Assembly: GCF_003315035.1 (NCBI RefSeq) | Contig: NZ_QNRE01000020.1 | Coordinates: forward strand, 1-64,000 | Length of the DNA stretch: 64,000 nucleotides | Origin: Nocardia puris | Lineage (GTDB): Bacteria; Actinomycetota; Actinomycetes; Mycobacteriales; Mycobacteriaceae | Reading direction: 5' to 3' | Part shown: piece by piece, positions 8,471 through 17,218 of the stretch | Numbering within the stretch: position 1 is the stretch's first letter | Layout: each line of letters starts with the position of its first letter | Notes under the pieces: generated by a model | What the model was told of the DNA's origin: nothing | Seen by the model: the letters and a program-made list of their open reading frames with translations, nothing else | Database searches by the model: none | Program-made: the position numbers and the translations under genes

Positions 8471-9759
8471 CCACACCGGAATGGCGCCTGCCGACGCGAA
8501 TTCTGTTCCGGTTCAGCGCTATCTACTTCAGCCTGTTCTGCCTGCTCGTCACGCCGATACCGTTCGCGCTGCTCGGTGTCCTCGCCCGCTGGGTTCCCGG
8601 ACACGGCGGGCCGTGGGGCGCGACCGTGACCGACCCGGTCACCGGTTGGGTGGGCGAGACCGTATTCGGCGTGGATGCGTTGCTGCGCAAGGATTCCGGG
8701 GCCGGTGATCAGACGGCGATCTGGGTGCTGGTGTTCTGCGTGCTGGTCGTCGCGGTGGTGGGCGCGACGGCGTGGACGGTTTTCGATCGTCGCACGTCCC
8801 ACCCCCGGCTCCGGGCTTGGTTCACGTTGGTCCTGCGGCTGTGCTTGGGCGGGCAGATGCTCTCGTTCGGCATGGCGAAACTGATCCCCAACCAAATGCC
8901 CGGCCCGAACCTGGCGCAACTGCTCCAGCCGTACGGCAGCTTCAGCCCGATGTCGGTGATTTGGCTGCAAGTGGGCAGTTCGCCCGCGTATGAGATGACG
9001 CTCGGTGCGGTGGAAGTCGCTGCGGGACTACTGCTTTTCGTGCCGCGGACCCAAGTGCTGGGTGCGGCGTTGAGCTTGTTGAGCACGGCGCAGATCCTGC
9101 TGATGAACCTTACGTTCGACATCCCGGAGAAGCTGCTCTCCGCGCACCTGCTGGGGATCAGCCTGGTGCTGCTCGCCCCGTATCTCCGGCGACTGTTCGA
9201 TGTGTTCGTGCGACAACGCGCGTGCGAACCGCTGAAACCGCCCGCGCTGTTCACCGACGGCCGGAAGAACCGCACGGCGGCGTGGGTTCAAGTCGCCCTT
9301 GGTGTTTGGCTTGTGGTGAGCGGCAGTATCGACAACTGGCGGGTCTGGCAGGAGCAGCACAGCGCGGCGAGTCCCCGGTCTCCGCTGTATGGCATCTGGG
9401 AGGTGCGAGACTTCACCCTCGACGGACAGGCGATTCCACCGCTGACCACCGACGAGACTCGTTGGCAGCGGCTGGTTTTCGATGGCCCGGAGGAAGCGAC
9501 CTACCAGCGGATGAACGGCGAACTGATACCCGCGCGCGCCGTCTTCCACCCCGACGGACGGTTGGAACTCACCACGAGAGACGAGCAGCAACCCTTCGCG
9601 ACCGTGTTTACCGAGCGGCCCACCGCGGACCGGCTGATCATCCGCGGACACCTGAACGGCCGCTCGCTGACGATCACCTTGGATCGCGTGGACCTGAACA
9701 CCTTCCCCTTGCGCAGCCGCGGATTCCACTGGGTGCAGGACTACCCGTACTTCCGCTAG
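8467..9759 (+). CDS. DoxX-family membrane protein with C-terminal lipocalin-like part
   Basis: 430 residues from a GTG in the GTGA overlap with the carboxypeptidase gene. Hydrophobic helices lie near residues 18-40, 80-102, 118-138, 170-190, 200-215 and 275-292. The DoxX signature region reads FGMAKLIPNQMP followed by a GAVEVAAGLLL helix. The last ~140 residues are soluble and beta-rich (YGIWEVRDFTLDG, LTITLDRVDL), a tail found in one DoxX subgroup. DoxX proteins are poorly defined; actinobacterial ones are linked to redox homeostasis at the membrane. Its stop is 12 bp from the convergent sigma factor stop. Confidence 0.85.
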   Translation: MTTPEWRLPTRILFRFSAIYFSLFCLLVTPIPFALLGVLARWVPGHGGPWGATVTDPVTGWVGETVFGVDALLRKDSGAGDQTAIWVLVFCVLVVAVVGATAWTVFDRRTSHPRLRAWFTLVLRLCLGGQMLSFGMAKLIPNQMPGPNLAQLLQPYGSFSPMSVIWLQVGSSPAYEMTLGAVEVAAGLLLFVPRTQVLGAALSLLSTAQILLMNLTFDIPEKLLSAHLLGISLVLLAPYLRRLFDVFVRQRACEPLKPPALFTDGRKNRTAAWVQVALGVWLVVSGSIDNWRVWQEQHSAASPRSPLYGIWEVRDFTLDGQAIPPLTTDETRWQRLVFDGPEEATYQRMNGELIPARAVFHPDGRLELTTRDEQQPFATVFTERPTADRLIIRGHLNGRSLTITLDRVDLNTFPLRSRGFHWVQDYPYFR

Positions 9760-9771
9760 GCGCGCCAACCG

Positions 9772-10722
9772 TCACCAAGTCGTGAGAATCGGTTCCGAGT
9801 GTTCGCGCTGCCGCCACAGTTCGCCGAGCCGGGCGACGCGGCTCGGGTAGCCGGCCGACGTGATGTGGGAGATCCGGTCGCCGTCGGTTTCGAGGACCAG
9901 GGCGCCGAGCACTTCGCCGTTCTCGCGTACGGCGATCGCGGCCGGGGAGCCGTTGACGATGTCGGCGTGGAAGGAGACCGGGCCGCCGAGGATCCGCCGT
10001 TTCGTCGCGGTGGCCTTGAAGGCGCCGCGCAGGGAGATGATCATGCGTCTCGGGTTCGGGTAGACCAGGATCTTGCCGGTCAGTCCGCCATCGGTGATAC
10101 CGCTGGCGTCCTGGGTGAGCAGGGCGACGAGCTGCTCGGTGCGGCCCGACACCGCCGCCGCGAGAAAGGCCGTGACGATCTTGCGGGCGGCGGCGGGGTC
10201 GACGGCGCCGCCGCGCCGCGCGGACGCGACGTGGCGGCGGGCCCGGTGCGTGTGCTGCTGGCTGGCCGATTCGCTGATGTCGAGCATGTCGGCGATCTCG
10301 GCGTGGCTGTAGCCGAACGCCTCGCGCAGCACGTACACCGCGCGTTCGACCGGCGCCAGGCGTTCCAGCAGCACCAGCACGGCCAGCGAGACCGATTCGC
10401 GCTGTTCGGCGGTCTCGGCGGGGCCGAGCAGGGGATCGCCGTCCAGCAGCGGCTCGGGCAGCCACGATCCGGCGACGCGTTCGCGGCGCGCGGCCGCCGA
10501 GCGCAGCCGGTCCAGGCACAGGTTCGTGACGACCTTCGCCAACCAGGCCTGCGGCACGTCGATCCCGGACCGGTCGGCGGACTGCCAGCGCAGGAAGGCG
10601 TCCTGCACGGCGTCCTCCGCGTCGGCAGCCGAGCCGAGCAGGCGGTAGGCCAACGAGGCCAACCGGTCCCGGTCGGCCTCGAAGAGCTCCGTGGCGGCGT
10701 GGTCGATCGTCACTTCCGTCAC
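9772..10722 (-). CDS. sigJ: ECF41-like (SigJ-type) RNA polymerase sigma factor
   Basis: 316 residues from a GTG at 10722. Region 2 (about residues 10-75) includes DAEDAVQDAFLRW and region 4 (about 120-170) includes GYSHAEIADMLDISESASQQHTHRAR. Unlike ordinary ECF sigma factors it carries a ~130-residue C-terminal SnoaL/NTF2-like domain, the hallmark of the ECF41/SigJ group, where the extension regulates activity in place of an anti-sigma factor. It starts 1 nt after the stop of an FAD oxidoreductase gene; ECF41 genes typically sit beside such redox enzymes, which they control. So the pair is probably one autoregulated operon. Confidence 0.9.
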   Translation of the reverse strand: MTEVTIDHAATELFEADRDRLASLAYRLLGSAADAEDAVQDAFLRWQSADRSGIDVPQAWLAKVVTNLCLDRLRSAAARRERVAGSWLPEPLLDGDPLLGPAETAEQRESVSLAVLVLLERLAPVERAVYVLREAFGYSHAEIADMLDISESASQQHTHRARRHVASARRGGAVDPAAARKIVTAFLAAAVSGRTEQLVALLTQDASGITDGGLTGKILVYPNPRRMIISLRGAFKATATKRRILGGPVSFHADIVNGSPAAIAVRENGEVLGALVLETDGDRISHITSAGYPSRVARLGELWRQREHSEPILTTW

Positions 10723-10723
10723 T

Positions 10724-11908
10724 CTAGGCGGCGACTCTTTCCGGGAGCGGCGCGTCGGGCGACAGGCGGCGCTTGCGTTTCGGCATGCCGCCGCCCGCGC
10801 GCAGCACGTTCCAGGCCGCGCCCCAGAGTACGAACGCCTTGAAGCGCGCCGTCTTGCGGCCCGTGAAGGCCACCTTCGGCCGCAGGTCGGCCCCGACGGT
10901 CTGGAAGATCGCGTCCCGCTCGCCCAGGCCGATGCAGTTCCCGAGGTACTTCAGCGGTTCGACGTCGAACCGGCGCCCGGTGAGCCGGCCCTCGAGCGCG
11001 GCGACCGCCTGCATGCTGGAGAAACCGGCCGAGGCGCACGACATCGGCAGCGGCTGGCCGTTCGCTCCGATGACATGGACGCTGTCGCCCACGGCGTAGA
11101 TCTCCGGATGCGAGACCGACCGCAGGCTGCCGTCGGTGACGATCCTTCCGGTGTCGCTCACCTGCACGCCCGCCGCCGCGGCGATCGTCGGAACGGTGAA
11201 GCCGGCCGCCCACACGGTGACGTCGGCGGGGAAGATCGTGCCGTCTTCGGCGACCGCCCGGGTGGGTTCGACCCGCGCGATCACGGTGTGCTCGTGCACG
11301 GCGATGCCCAGGTGGTCGAGCCTGCGGCGCAGGTGCTCCTTCGCCTTGGTCGACAGCCAGTCGCCGGGCGCGGTGCGGGAGGCGAGCGTGACCGCGAGAT
11401 CCGGCCGGGTCTCGGCGATCTCGGTGGCGGCTTCCAGGCCGGTCAGACCACCGCCGACGACCAGGACTTTCGCGCCGTCGCCCAACTCCTGGAGTCGCTG
11501 TTGGAGTCGCAGCGCGGACGGGCGCCCGGCGATGTCGTGGGCGTACTCGGCCACGCCGGGCACCCCGTCGCTCGCCACCGCGCTGCCGAGCGCGTAGACG
11601 AGCGTGTCGTAGCCGATCTCCTCCTCGCACTCCTCGTCGGCCACCGTGACCGACCGGCGTTCGGGATCGAGAGCGGTCACCCGGGCGACCCGCAGCCGCA
11701 CCCCGGTACCCGCGAAGGCGTCGGCGAGCGCGCGGGGCCGGTAGTCCCGGCCGACCGCCACCTGATGCAGGCGGATCCGCTCGACGAAGTGGGGATCGGC
11801 ATTGACGACGGTGATCTCGAAGTCGTCCGGATGCAGTCGGCGGGCCAGGTTCCCGGCGGTGTTGGTCCCGGCATATCCGGCCCCGAGGACAACGATGCGG
11901 TGTGTCAT
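10724..11908 (-). CDS. NAD(P)/FAD-dependent oxidoreductase (NDH-2/disulfide-reductase fold)
   Basis: 394 residues. The N-terminal FAD-binding motif GAGYAGTNTAGNLARRL (residues 8-24) and a second Rossmann motif, VVGGGLTGLEAATEIAE near residue 152, give the two-dinucleotide fold. AVGDSVHV near residue 273 is the C-terminal FAD-contact motif. No CxxxxC active-site pair is present and the C-terminus lacks the membrane-anchoring helix of true NDH-2, so it may be a soluble diaphorase or quinone reductase-like enzyme. It is the first gene of a two-gene operon with the ECF41-like sigma factor. A ribosome binding site AGGAG lies about 8 nt before the ATG. Confidence 0.88.
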   Translation of the reverse strand: MTHRIVVLGAGYAGTNTAGNLARRLHPDDFEITVVNADPHFVERIRLHQVAVGRDYRPRALADAFAGTGVRLRVARVTALDPERRSVTVADEECEEEIGYDTLVYALGSAVASDGVPGVAEYAHDIAGRPSALRLQQRLQELGDGAKVLVVGGGLTGLEAATEIAETRPDLAVTLASRTAPGDWLSTKAKEHLRRRLDHLGIAVHEHTVIARVEPTRAVAEDGTIFPADVTVWAAGFTVPTIAAAAGVQVSDTGRIVTDGSLRSVSHPEIYAVGDSVHVIGANGQPLPMSCASAGFSSMQAVAALEGRLTGRRFDVEPLKYLGNCIGLGERDAIFQTVGADLRPKVAFTGRKTARFKAFVLWGAAWNVLRAGGGMPKRKRRLSPDAPLPERVAA

Positions 11909-12090
11909 GGTGTCGCTCCTGTCTGGTTCGCGTGCCCTTTGAACGAGACGGGAGGGGGATTCCTGACAGGGGCGGGTGTGGTGTGCGTCACGGGCGCGCG
12001 GCGATCACGAAGACCACGCCGCCAGGAGTTGCGCCCGATTGTAGGCCGCGTCGAGGCCCAGGCAGTCGATGCCGCTACGTGAAACAGCGA

Positions 12091-12630
12091 TCACCGGCAC
12101 GGGTTCGGGCGTGAGCGCGGCGCGGTGAACGGGGCCGGGGACTCGGCCGGGGCGGGACCTTCGTCGGTGACGGCCTGCTCGATGCCGACCGTCAGTTCGA
12201 CCGGCAACCGCTCGGGAGCGCCGTCGGCGACGTGGGCCCATTCGAGGGCGAAGTAACAGCGTCCGCCCCCGCGGCAGGCGTCGGTGACGGGAGTGCCGGT
12301 CTTCGGTTGCGCGGCGCCGGTCCACGCCATGGCGCCGGTCAACGCGACGCCGTCGTCGGACCTGGTCGCGAGCGCGCTCTCGGAGACGCGGCAGTCCTGC
12401 CCCTGCGCACCGTGCACGCGCAGATCCGTGCGATTGTTGGCGAACATCGACGCCGCGGCGTTGCGGAGGAACGACAGGGTGCCGCCGAAGCACGCGGTCG
12501 CGCCGTCGGGGATGTCCACCGCGTAGAAGCGTTGTGCGCGGTGCCCGAGGACGTCCAGGTACTGTCCCGGCTCGGCGATCGCGTCGAAAGGCCCGGAGCC
12601 ACGAGGTTCCGGGCCTGCTCCGGGGTCGGG
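12091..12630 (-). pseudogene. C-terminal fragment of a secreted protein, probably a relic
   Basis: The frame continues directly after the hydrolase stop at 12631 with only that one stop between, and ends with a stop at 12091. The only candidate start is a GTG at 12519. The coding-like part begins near 12590 (GPFDAIAEPGQYLDVLGHR) and runs through ACFGGTLSFLRNAAA and CRGGGRCYFALEWAHVAD to a Pro-rich end. Four cysteines and the lack of membrane segments suggest an exported domain. I have seen similar stretches in actinobacterial secreted proteins with von Willebrand-type domains, but the family is not certain. Without its N-terminus and signal peptide it is probably the tail of a larger gene lost here. 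Confidence 0.45.
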
Positions 12631-13530
12631 TCAGGATTTCGCGGTCCGGTCGAGAAACGTGGTGATCATCGGGACCAGCAGTTCCGGGCGGTGGACGCCG
12701 GAGATGTGGGAGGCGCCGGGCAGGATGGCCAGTTCGGAGTCGGGGAGACCGGCGGGGGTGTCGCCCATGATGCCGCCGCCGCGCAGGCGGAAGATCTCGA
12801 CGGCGTGCTCGGGGGTGACGATGTCGGAGTCGGCGACGATGGTGAGGGTGGGGGAGGGCATGGCGGCCACGGCGTCGGCCGGGAAGGTCGGTGTGTTCGC
12901 GTCCATCTCCTTCACCTTCGCCACCAGGGTCGGGAAGTCTTGCGGGCGAGGCGCATTGGCCAGGTAGTCGGTGTGGAACGGGGAGCCGTGCAGCATCTCC
13001 GGCTCGAGCTGGGTGATGCCGTCGAGCACGCCGGGATGCAGGCCCTTCGGCGAGAGGCCGACCGAGAGCAGGACCAGTTTGCGCACCAGGCCGGGATGGC
13101 GCAGCCCGATGTCGAGGGCGACGCCGGCGCCCATGCTGTAGCCGAAGAGGTCGGCCTGCTCGATGCCGATCTGGCGCAGCAGCGCGGCCGTGTCGTCGGC
13201 CATGTGCTCGGTGCGCAGCGGCCGGTCGATATCGGCGGTGCGCCCGTGCGCCTGCTGTTCGATCGCGATGATCTGGCGGTTCTCGGACAACCCGGGCAGC
13301 ACGTCACCGAAATCGGTCCCGATGCCCGACAGCGCGCCGTGCAGCAGCACCAGCGGCGGCTGATCGCTCTCCTCCCCGTGCACCTCGTAGTACATATCGA
13401 GTCCGTTGACCTGGGCGTGGCGACCGGGCTGCGCGGCCGGCGATTCGCCCGCGCTATCGGTGCACCCGGTCAGCAGGGCGGTGGTGGAGAGGGCGAGGGC
13501 GGCAACCGCGGCCAGTGCGGGCTTGATCAT
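12631..13530 (-). CDS. Lipoprotein alpha/beta hydrolase
   Basis: 299 residues. The signal peptide (residues 1-22) ends in a lipobox LLTGC, so the protein is probably lipid-anchored outside the membrane. The alpha/beta hydrolase core shows the oxyanion motif LLHGALSG near residue 64, the nucleophile elbow GYSMGAG near 130, and a likely catalytic His in GASHISG near 273. The substrate is unknown. The gene stands alone on the minus strand, with a 464-bp gap to the next hydrolase gene, which is divergently oriented. The closest general class is serine esterases/lipases. Confidence 0.88.
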   Translation of the reverse strand: MIKPALAAVAALALSTTALLTGCTDSAGESPAAQPGRHAQVNGLDMYYEVHGEESDQPPLVLLHGALSGIGTDFGDVLPGLSENRQIIAIEQQAHGRTADIDRPLRTEHMADDTAALLRQIGIEQADLFGYSMGAGVALDIGLRHPGLVRKLVLLSVGLSPKGLHPGVLDGITQLEPEMLHGSPFHTDYLANAPRPQDFPTLVAKVKEMDANTPTFPADAVAAMPSPTLTIVADSDIVTPEHAVEIFRLRGGGIMGDTPAGLPDSELAILPGASHISGVHRPELLVPMITTFLDRTAKS

Positions 13531-13994
13531 GGTCTGCTCTTCTCAGTGCTGAAGGTGGTGGGCGAGGCCGCGGTTCCTCGCCGGTGTCAGTCATGGAGAC
13601 GGGGGTCGAGAGGGGAATTCATCGCAGAGCGGAGATTCGTTGTCGCGCCTGCTCGTATCGGCACCGCCCTGGGCCGCTCGTGCCAAGGCTGCGGAGCTGG
13701 CATGGGGTTGAGCGATCTGATGCGCTGTGGCACCTCAGCCGGGCACACCGGGGCGGCGCTCGGCCGGATTTGATCCACCTCGCGGCCGGTCGCGACGCAC
13801 GAGCGGTGGCGCGCTGGTCGGCTGGCGGAATGTAACCCAGTCGCTCGTTACATTTCCTGGTCGCGTGCACGAGATTCGTCGTGCGGGCGGTCCGGCGGAG
13901 GTGGAGCGTGCCGATGATTTTCGGCGCTGGATCGCGTCGTAGCCGGTAAACAGATGTGCGGGCCCGTGGGGTTCGTGGCGGAAGGAACGGGAAT
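13531..13994. other. Divergent intergenic region between two hydrolase genes
   Basis: 464 bp without a convincing gene; the short frames in both directions have shadow composition. The one clear feature is the perfect inverted repeat at 13829-13854, listed separately. Promoters for both flanking hydrolase genes should lie here. No regulator gene is adjacent, so any protein using the palindrome is encoded elsewhere. Confidence 0.6.
13829..13854. promoter_or_regulatory. Perfect 8-bp inverted repeat, operator-like
   Basis: AATGTAAC (13829-13836) and GTTACATT (13847-13854) are exact inverted copies separated by 10 bp. The arm spacing suits a dimeric TetR- or GntR-type regulator. The site lies 140 bp before the start of the downstream hydrolase gene (13995) and about 300 bp before the divergent one. 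Confidence 0.6.
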
Positions 13995-14780
13995 ATGCCG
14001 GTGGTTGCGTCGAAGGACGGTACGGAGATCGCGTATGACATTGCGGGTGCGGGGCCGGCGCTCGTGTATATCACCGGTGCGACGTGCTTTCGGCGGTTCC
14101 GGCCCGTTGTCGCGGATGTGGATGTGTTCGCGAAGGGGTTCACGGTTTACAGCTATGACCGGCGGGGGCGTGGGGACAGTGGGGACACGTTGCCGTATGC
14201 GACGGAGCGGGAGGTCGAGGACGTCGAGGCGATCATCGATGCCGCGGGCGGATCGGCTGTGTTGTACGGGCATTCGTCGGGGGCCGTGCTGGCGCTAGAG
14301 GCCGCGAGCCGGTTTCCGGACAAGGTCGAAGGACTGGTGATCTACGATGCGTCGTACGTGCACGACGAGAGCGAGCGGGTGTCGTACGCCCGGCTCGCCG
14401 AGCAGGTCGGTGCGCTCCTGGCCGAAGGTGGAAATGCCAAGGCGCTCAAAGTGTTTCTCCAGGGGATCGGTATGCCGAGGGTGTTCGTCGCCCTGCTGCC
14501 GCTGATGCCGGGTTGGAAGTCCATGAAGGCGCTCGCCCCCACCCTCATGTACGACATCGCGCTCACCGCGGACCTGCCGCCCGTGGAGCGTTTCGCGAAT
14601 CTCGACCTGCCCGTGCACGTGACCGTCGGGGAGAAGAGTCCGCCCGGTCTGCACGACGTGGCGCGTCAGCTGGCCGACGCCCTTCCGCGCGCGACCCACC
14701 GGATGCTCGCCGGGCAGGATCACATGGTGAGCGCGAAAGAGTTGATGCCGATCCTGGCGGAATCGGTCGCGCACCGCTGA
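13995..14780 (+). CDS. Alpha/beta fold hydrolase
   Basis: 261 residues from the ATG at 13995, preceded by a GGAAGGAACGG ribosome binding site; a start at 13956 is in frame but has no such site. The core has an oxyanion-hole region around YITGATCF, the motif YDRRGRGDSGDT (residues 55-66), the nucleophile elbow GHSSGA near 90 (Ser) and a His in GQDHM near 244. There is no signal peptide, so it is cytoplasmic. The family includes esterases, lactonases and peroxidase-like enzymes and the substrate is unknown. Its 3' end overlaps a truncated M48 protease gene on the other strand. Confidence 0.88.
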   Translation: MPVVASKDGTEIAYDIAGAGPALVYITGATCFRRFRPVVADVDVFAKGFTVYSYDRRGRGDSGDTLPYATEREVEDVEAIIDAAGGSAVLYGHSSGAVLALEAASRFPDKVEGLVIYDASYVHDESERVSYARLAEQVGALLAEGGNAKALKVFLQGIGMPRVFVALLPLMPGWKSMKALAPTLMYDIALTADLPPVERFANLDLPVHVTVGEKSPPGLHDVARQLADALPRATHRMLAGQDHMVSAKELMPILAESVAHR

Positions 14781-15238
14781 ACGAGAGGCTTCGACGCGGC
14801 CAGCCGGACGCGCTGATCCACCAGCAGGTGATGGCCCAGTTCGTGGGCGAGCACGGCTTCCAGCCGGCGCGGCCCCAGCGCGCCGACCGCCCAGCTGGTG
14901 ACCGCGACGATCCGGGTAGGCCCGGCGTACGCGTTCAGCTGTCCCGACGGTTCGATCCACAGCGAATACGGCCACCCGTCCGCCTGCGCGATGCGGGTGA
15001 CGTTCTCCCATGCGGCGGTGAGGGTTTCGAGTTCGCGTTCGGACGGCTCGCGAAACTTGAAGGCGGTGGCGAAGTTCTGGCGGCTCGGGCTGAACCACGC
15101 GGCGTCGAACAGCAATACGCCGACGAATACCCACAGCCCGGCCACCACCGCCGCGACCCAGGGCCCGACCCACAGCGCGAGAGTCACGAGGATCAGCGCA
15201 CTCGCCGCCACGGCCGGCGCGCTGAGGAGCGCGCTCAC
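14720..15238 (-). pseudogene. Truncated M48-family metalloprotease
   Basis: From a GTG at 15238 two membrane helices (about residues 5-45) are followed by an M48-type domain with the zinc motif HELGHHL. M48 enzymes need a third zinc ligand (Glu) about 60-80 residues further on and usually another membrane segment. Here the recognisable sequence stops about 20 residues after HELGHHL, near 14781, exactly where the convergent hydrolase gene ends; the remaining frame to 14720 is antisense to that gene. The protease has lost its C-terminal half and can hardly be active. The start is uncertain: the frame is open to a GTG at 15283. Confidence 0.65.
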
Positions 15239-15370
15239 CCATCGTGAGGATCCAGGAGATCGCGGATCATGCGGTCGTTCCACACCCGCCCCTCTCCACC
15301 GCGTATCCGAGTAGTACCCGCCCGTGACCGCCGATACTCCGCGTCCCGCACCCGGGGCGCAACTCGGCCC

Positions 15371-17203
15371 CTACTCCACCGTCACGCTCTTCGCGAGGTT
15401 GCGCGGCTTGTCCGCATCCCTTCCCAGCGCCAGCGCCGTGTGATACGCCAGCAGTTGCAGCGGGATCGTCAGCACGATGGGGTCGAGTTCGGGGGTGATG
15501 CGGGGGACGCGGATCACCTCGTCGGCGCAGTTCGGCGGGAGATCGGCGTTGGTCACGGCGATGACGGGGCCGCCGCGCGCCTTGATCTGCTCGATGGTGG
15601 CGAGGTTCTTGGACAGCAGTTCGTCGTCGGGGACCAGCACCACACTGGGCATCTCGGGGTCGATCAGGGCCAGCGGGCCGTGTTTGAGCTCGGAGGCCTG
15701 ATACGCCTCGGCGTGGATGTAGGAGACCTCCTTGAGCTTCTGCGCGCCCTCGCGGGCGACCGGCCACATGCGCACCCGGCCGAGGAAGAACATGCTGCGG
15801 GCCTTGGCGTACTTGTTCGCGATGCCCGCGATGGCGGGCTCGTCGGTGAGGACCTGGTCGACGGCGCCGGGCAGTTCGCGCAAGCCCTCGACGATGCGCC
15901 GTCCGCCGGCCACCGAGAGATCGCGCACCCGGCCGAGCAGCAGCGCCAGCATGGCGAACGACACGGTCATGTTGGTCAGCGCCTTGGTGGAGGCGACCGA
16001 CACCTCCGGGCCCGCGTGCAGGAACATGCCCGCACCGCACTGGCGGGCGATGGCGCTGCCCACCACGTTGACGGCGCCGATGACGCGCCCGCCCTTGCGC
16101 TGCAACTCCTGGACGGCGGCGAGGGTGTCCATGGTCTCGCCGGACTGGCTGATCGCGACATAGAGCGCATCGGGATCGACCACGGGGTTGCGGTAGCGGA
16201 ATTCCGACGCGGGTTCGGCGAGGGCGGGGATGCGCGCCAGCTCCTCGACCAGCTGCGCGCCGAGCTGGCCCGCGTAGTAGGCCGACCCGCAGCCCAGGAA
16301 CACGACCTTGCTGATGCCGCGCAGCTCGCGGGCGTTCATGTTCAGGCCGCCGAGGTGGGCGGTGGCGAACCGGTCGTCCAGGCGTCCGCGCAGGGCGCGG
16401 CGCACGGCCTCGGCCTGTTCGGCGATCTCCTTGCGCAGGAAGTCGGGGTAGCCGCCGAGCGCGTAGTCCTCGGCGCCCATCTCGATCGTGGTGGGTGTCT
16501 TGATCGTGCTCTGGGCCTCGTGACCCAGTGTGCTGGTGCGGAATTCGGTCGCGCGCACCGTGGCCAGCTCGCCGTCGTCCAGGAACACCACGCTCTGGGT
16601 GTGATGGACGAGCGCGGCGACATCGGAGGCCACGAACATCTCGCCGTCGCCCACGCCGAGGACGATCGGGCTGCCATTGCGCGCCACCACCATCTCGGCG
16701 GGGCGGCGCGCGTCGAGCACCAGCAGGCCGTAGGTGCCCTGGACCCGCTGCAACGCGGCGCGCACCGCGTCCTCGAGTGAGTCCGATTCCTCCAGTTCGG
16801 CGGCGACGAGGTGGGCGATCGCCTCGGTGTCGGTGTCGGAGACCAGGCGGGTGCCGCCTTCGGTCAGCTCGGCTCGGAGCTGTTCGGCGTTCTCCACGAT
16901 TCCGTTGTGCACCACCGCGATTCGCCCGCCGCTGTCGGTGTGGGGGTGGGCGTTGACGTTGCTGGGCTCACCGTGCGTGGCCCAGCGGGTATGGGCGATA
17001 CCGGCTTTGCCGCGCAGCGCCGCCACATCGGCCATATCGCGCAGATCCTGCACCCGCCCTTGCGTTTTCGTGACGCGCAGCTTCCCGCGGTGCGGCAGGG
17101 CCAGCCCCGCCGAGTCGTAGCCGCGGTACTCCAGCCGATGCAACCCTTCCAGCAGGACCGGAACAGCTTGCCGGTGACCGATGTAGCCGACGATTCCACA
17201 CAT
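15371..17203 (-). CDS. glmS: Glutamine-fructose-6-phosphate aminotransferase
   Basis: 610 residues, the normal full length. The N-terminus MCGIVGYIGH provides the N-terminal nucleophile Cys of the glutaminase domain (residues 1-220, with HTRWATHGEPS and HNGIVEN). Two SIS sugar-isomerase domains follow (VFLGCGSAYYAG near 295, SQSGETMDT near 343, SVASTKALTN near 390), and the C-terminus ends in NLAKSVTVE. It makes glucosamine-6-phosphate for peptidoglycan and, in actinomycetes, mycothiol. A small gene lies 15 bp upstream on the same strand and is probably co-transcribed. Confidence 0.98.
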   Translation of the reverse strand: MCGIVGYIGHRQAVPVLLEGLHRLEYRGYDSAGLALPHRGKLRVTKTQGRVQDLRDMADVAALRGKAGIAHTRWATHGEPSNVNAHPHTDSGGRIAVVHNGIVENAEQLRAELTEGGTRLVSDTDTEAIAHLVAAELEESDSLEDAVRAALQRVQGTYGLLVLDARRPAEMVVARNGSPIVLGVGDGEMFVASDVAALVHHTQSVVFLDDGELATVRATEFRTSTLGHEAQSTIKTPTTIEMGAEDYALGGYPDFLRKEIAEQAEAVRRALRGRLDDRFATAHLGGLNMNARELRGISKVVFLGCGSAYYAGQLGAQLVEELARIPALAEPASEFRYRNPVVDPDALYVAISQSGETMDTLAAVQELQRKGGRVIGAVNVVGSAIARQCGAGMFLHAGPEVSVASTKALTNMTVSFAMLALLLGRVRDLSVAGGRRIVEGLRELPGAVDQVLTDEPAIAGIANKYAKARSMFFLGRVRMWPVAREGAQKLKEVSYIHAEAYQASELKHGPLALIDPEMPSVVLVPDDELLSKNLATIEQIKARGGPVIAVTNADLPPNCADEVIRVPRITPELDPIVLTIPLQLLAYHTALALGRDADKPRNLAKSVTVE

Positions 17204-17218
17204 TGCGAGACGGACTCC

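Noticed and set aside
7880..9759. Glycopeptide resistance locus
   Set aside because: Only a VanY-like enzyme and a two-component system are present; the defining vanH, vanA and vanX genes are absent.
11947..11968. ECF41 promoter (TGTCAGG and CGTC on the minus strand) before the FAD oxidoreductase
   Set aside because: The gap between the elements is only 11 bp, too short for the -35/-10 spacing expected for this sigma group; the -35 also deviates from TGTCACA.
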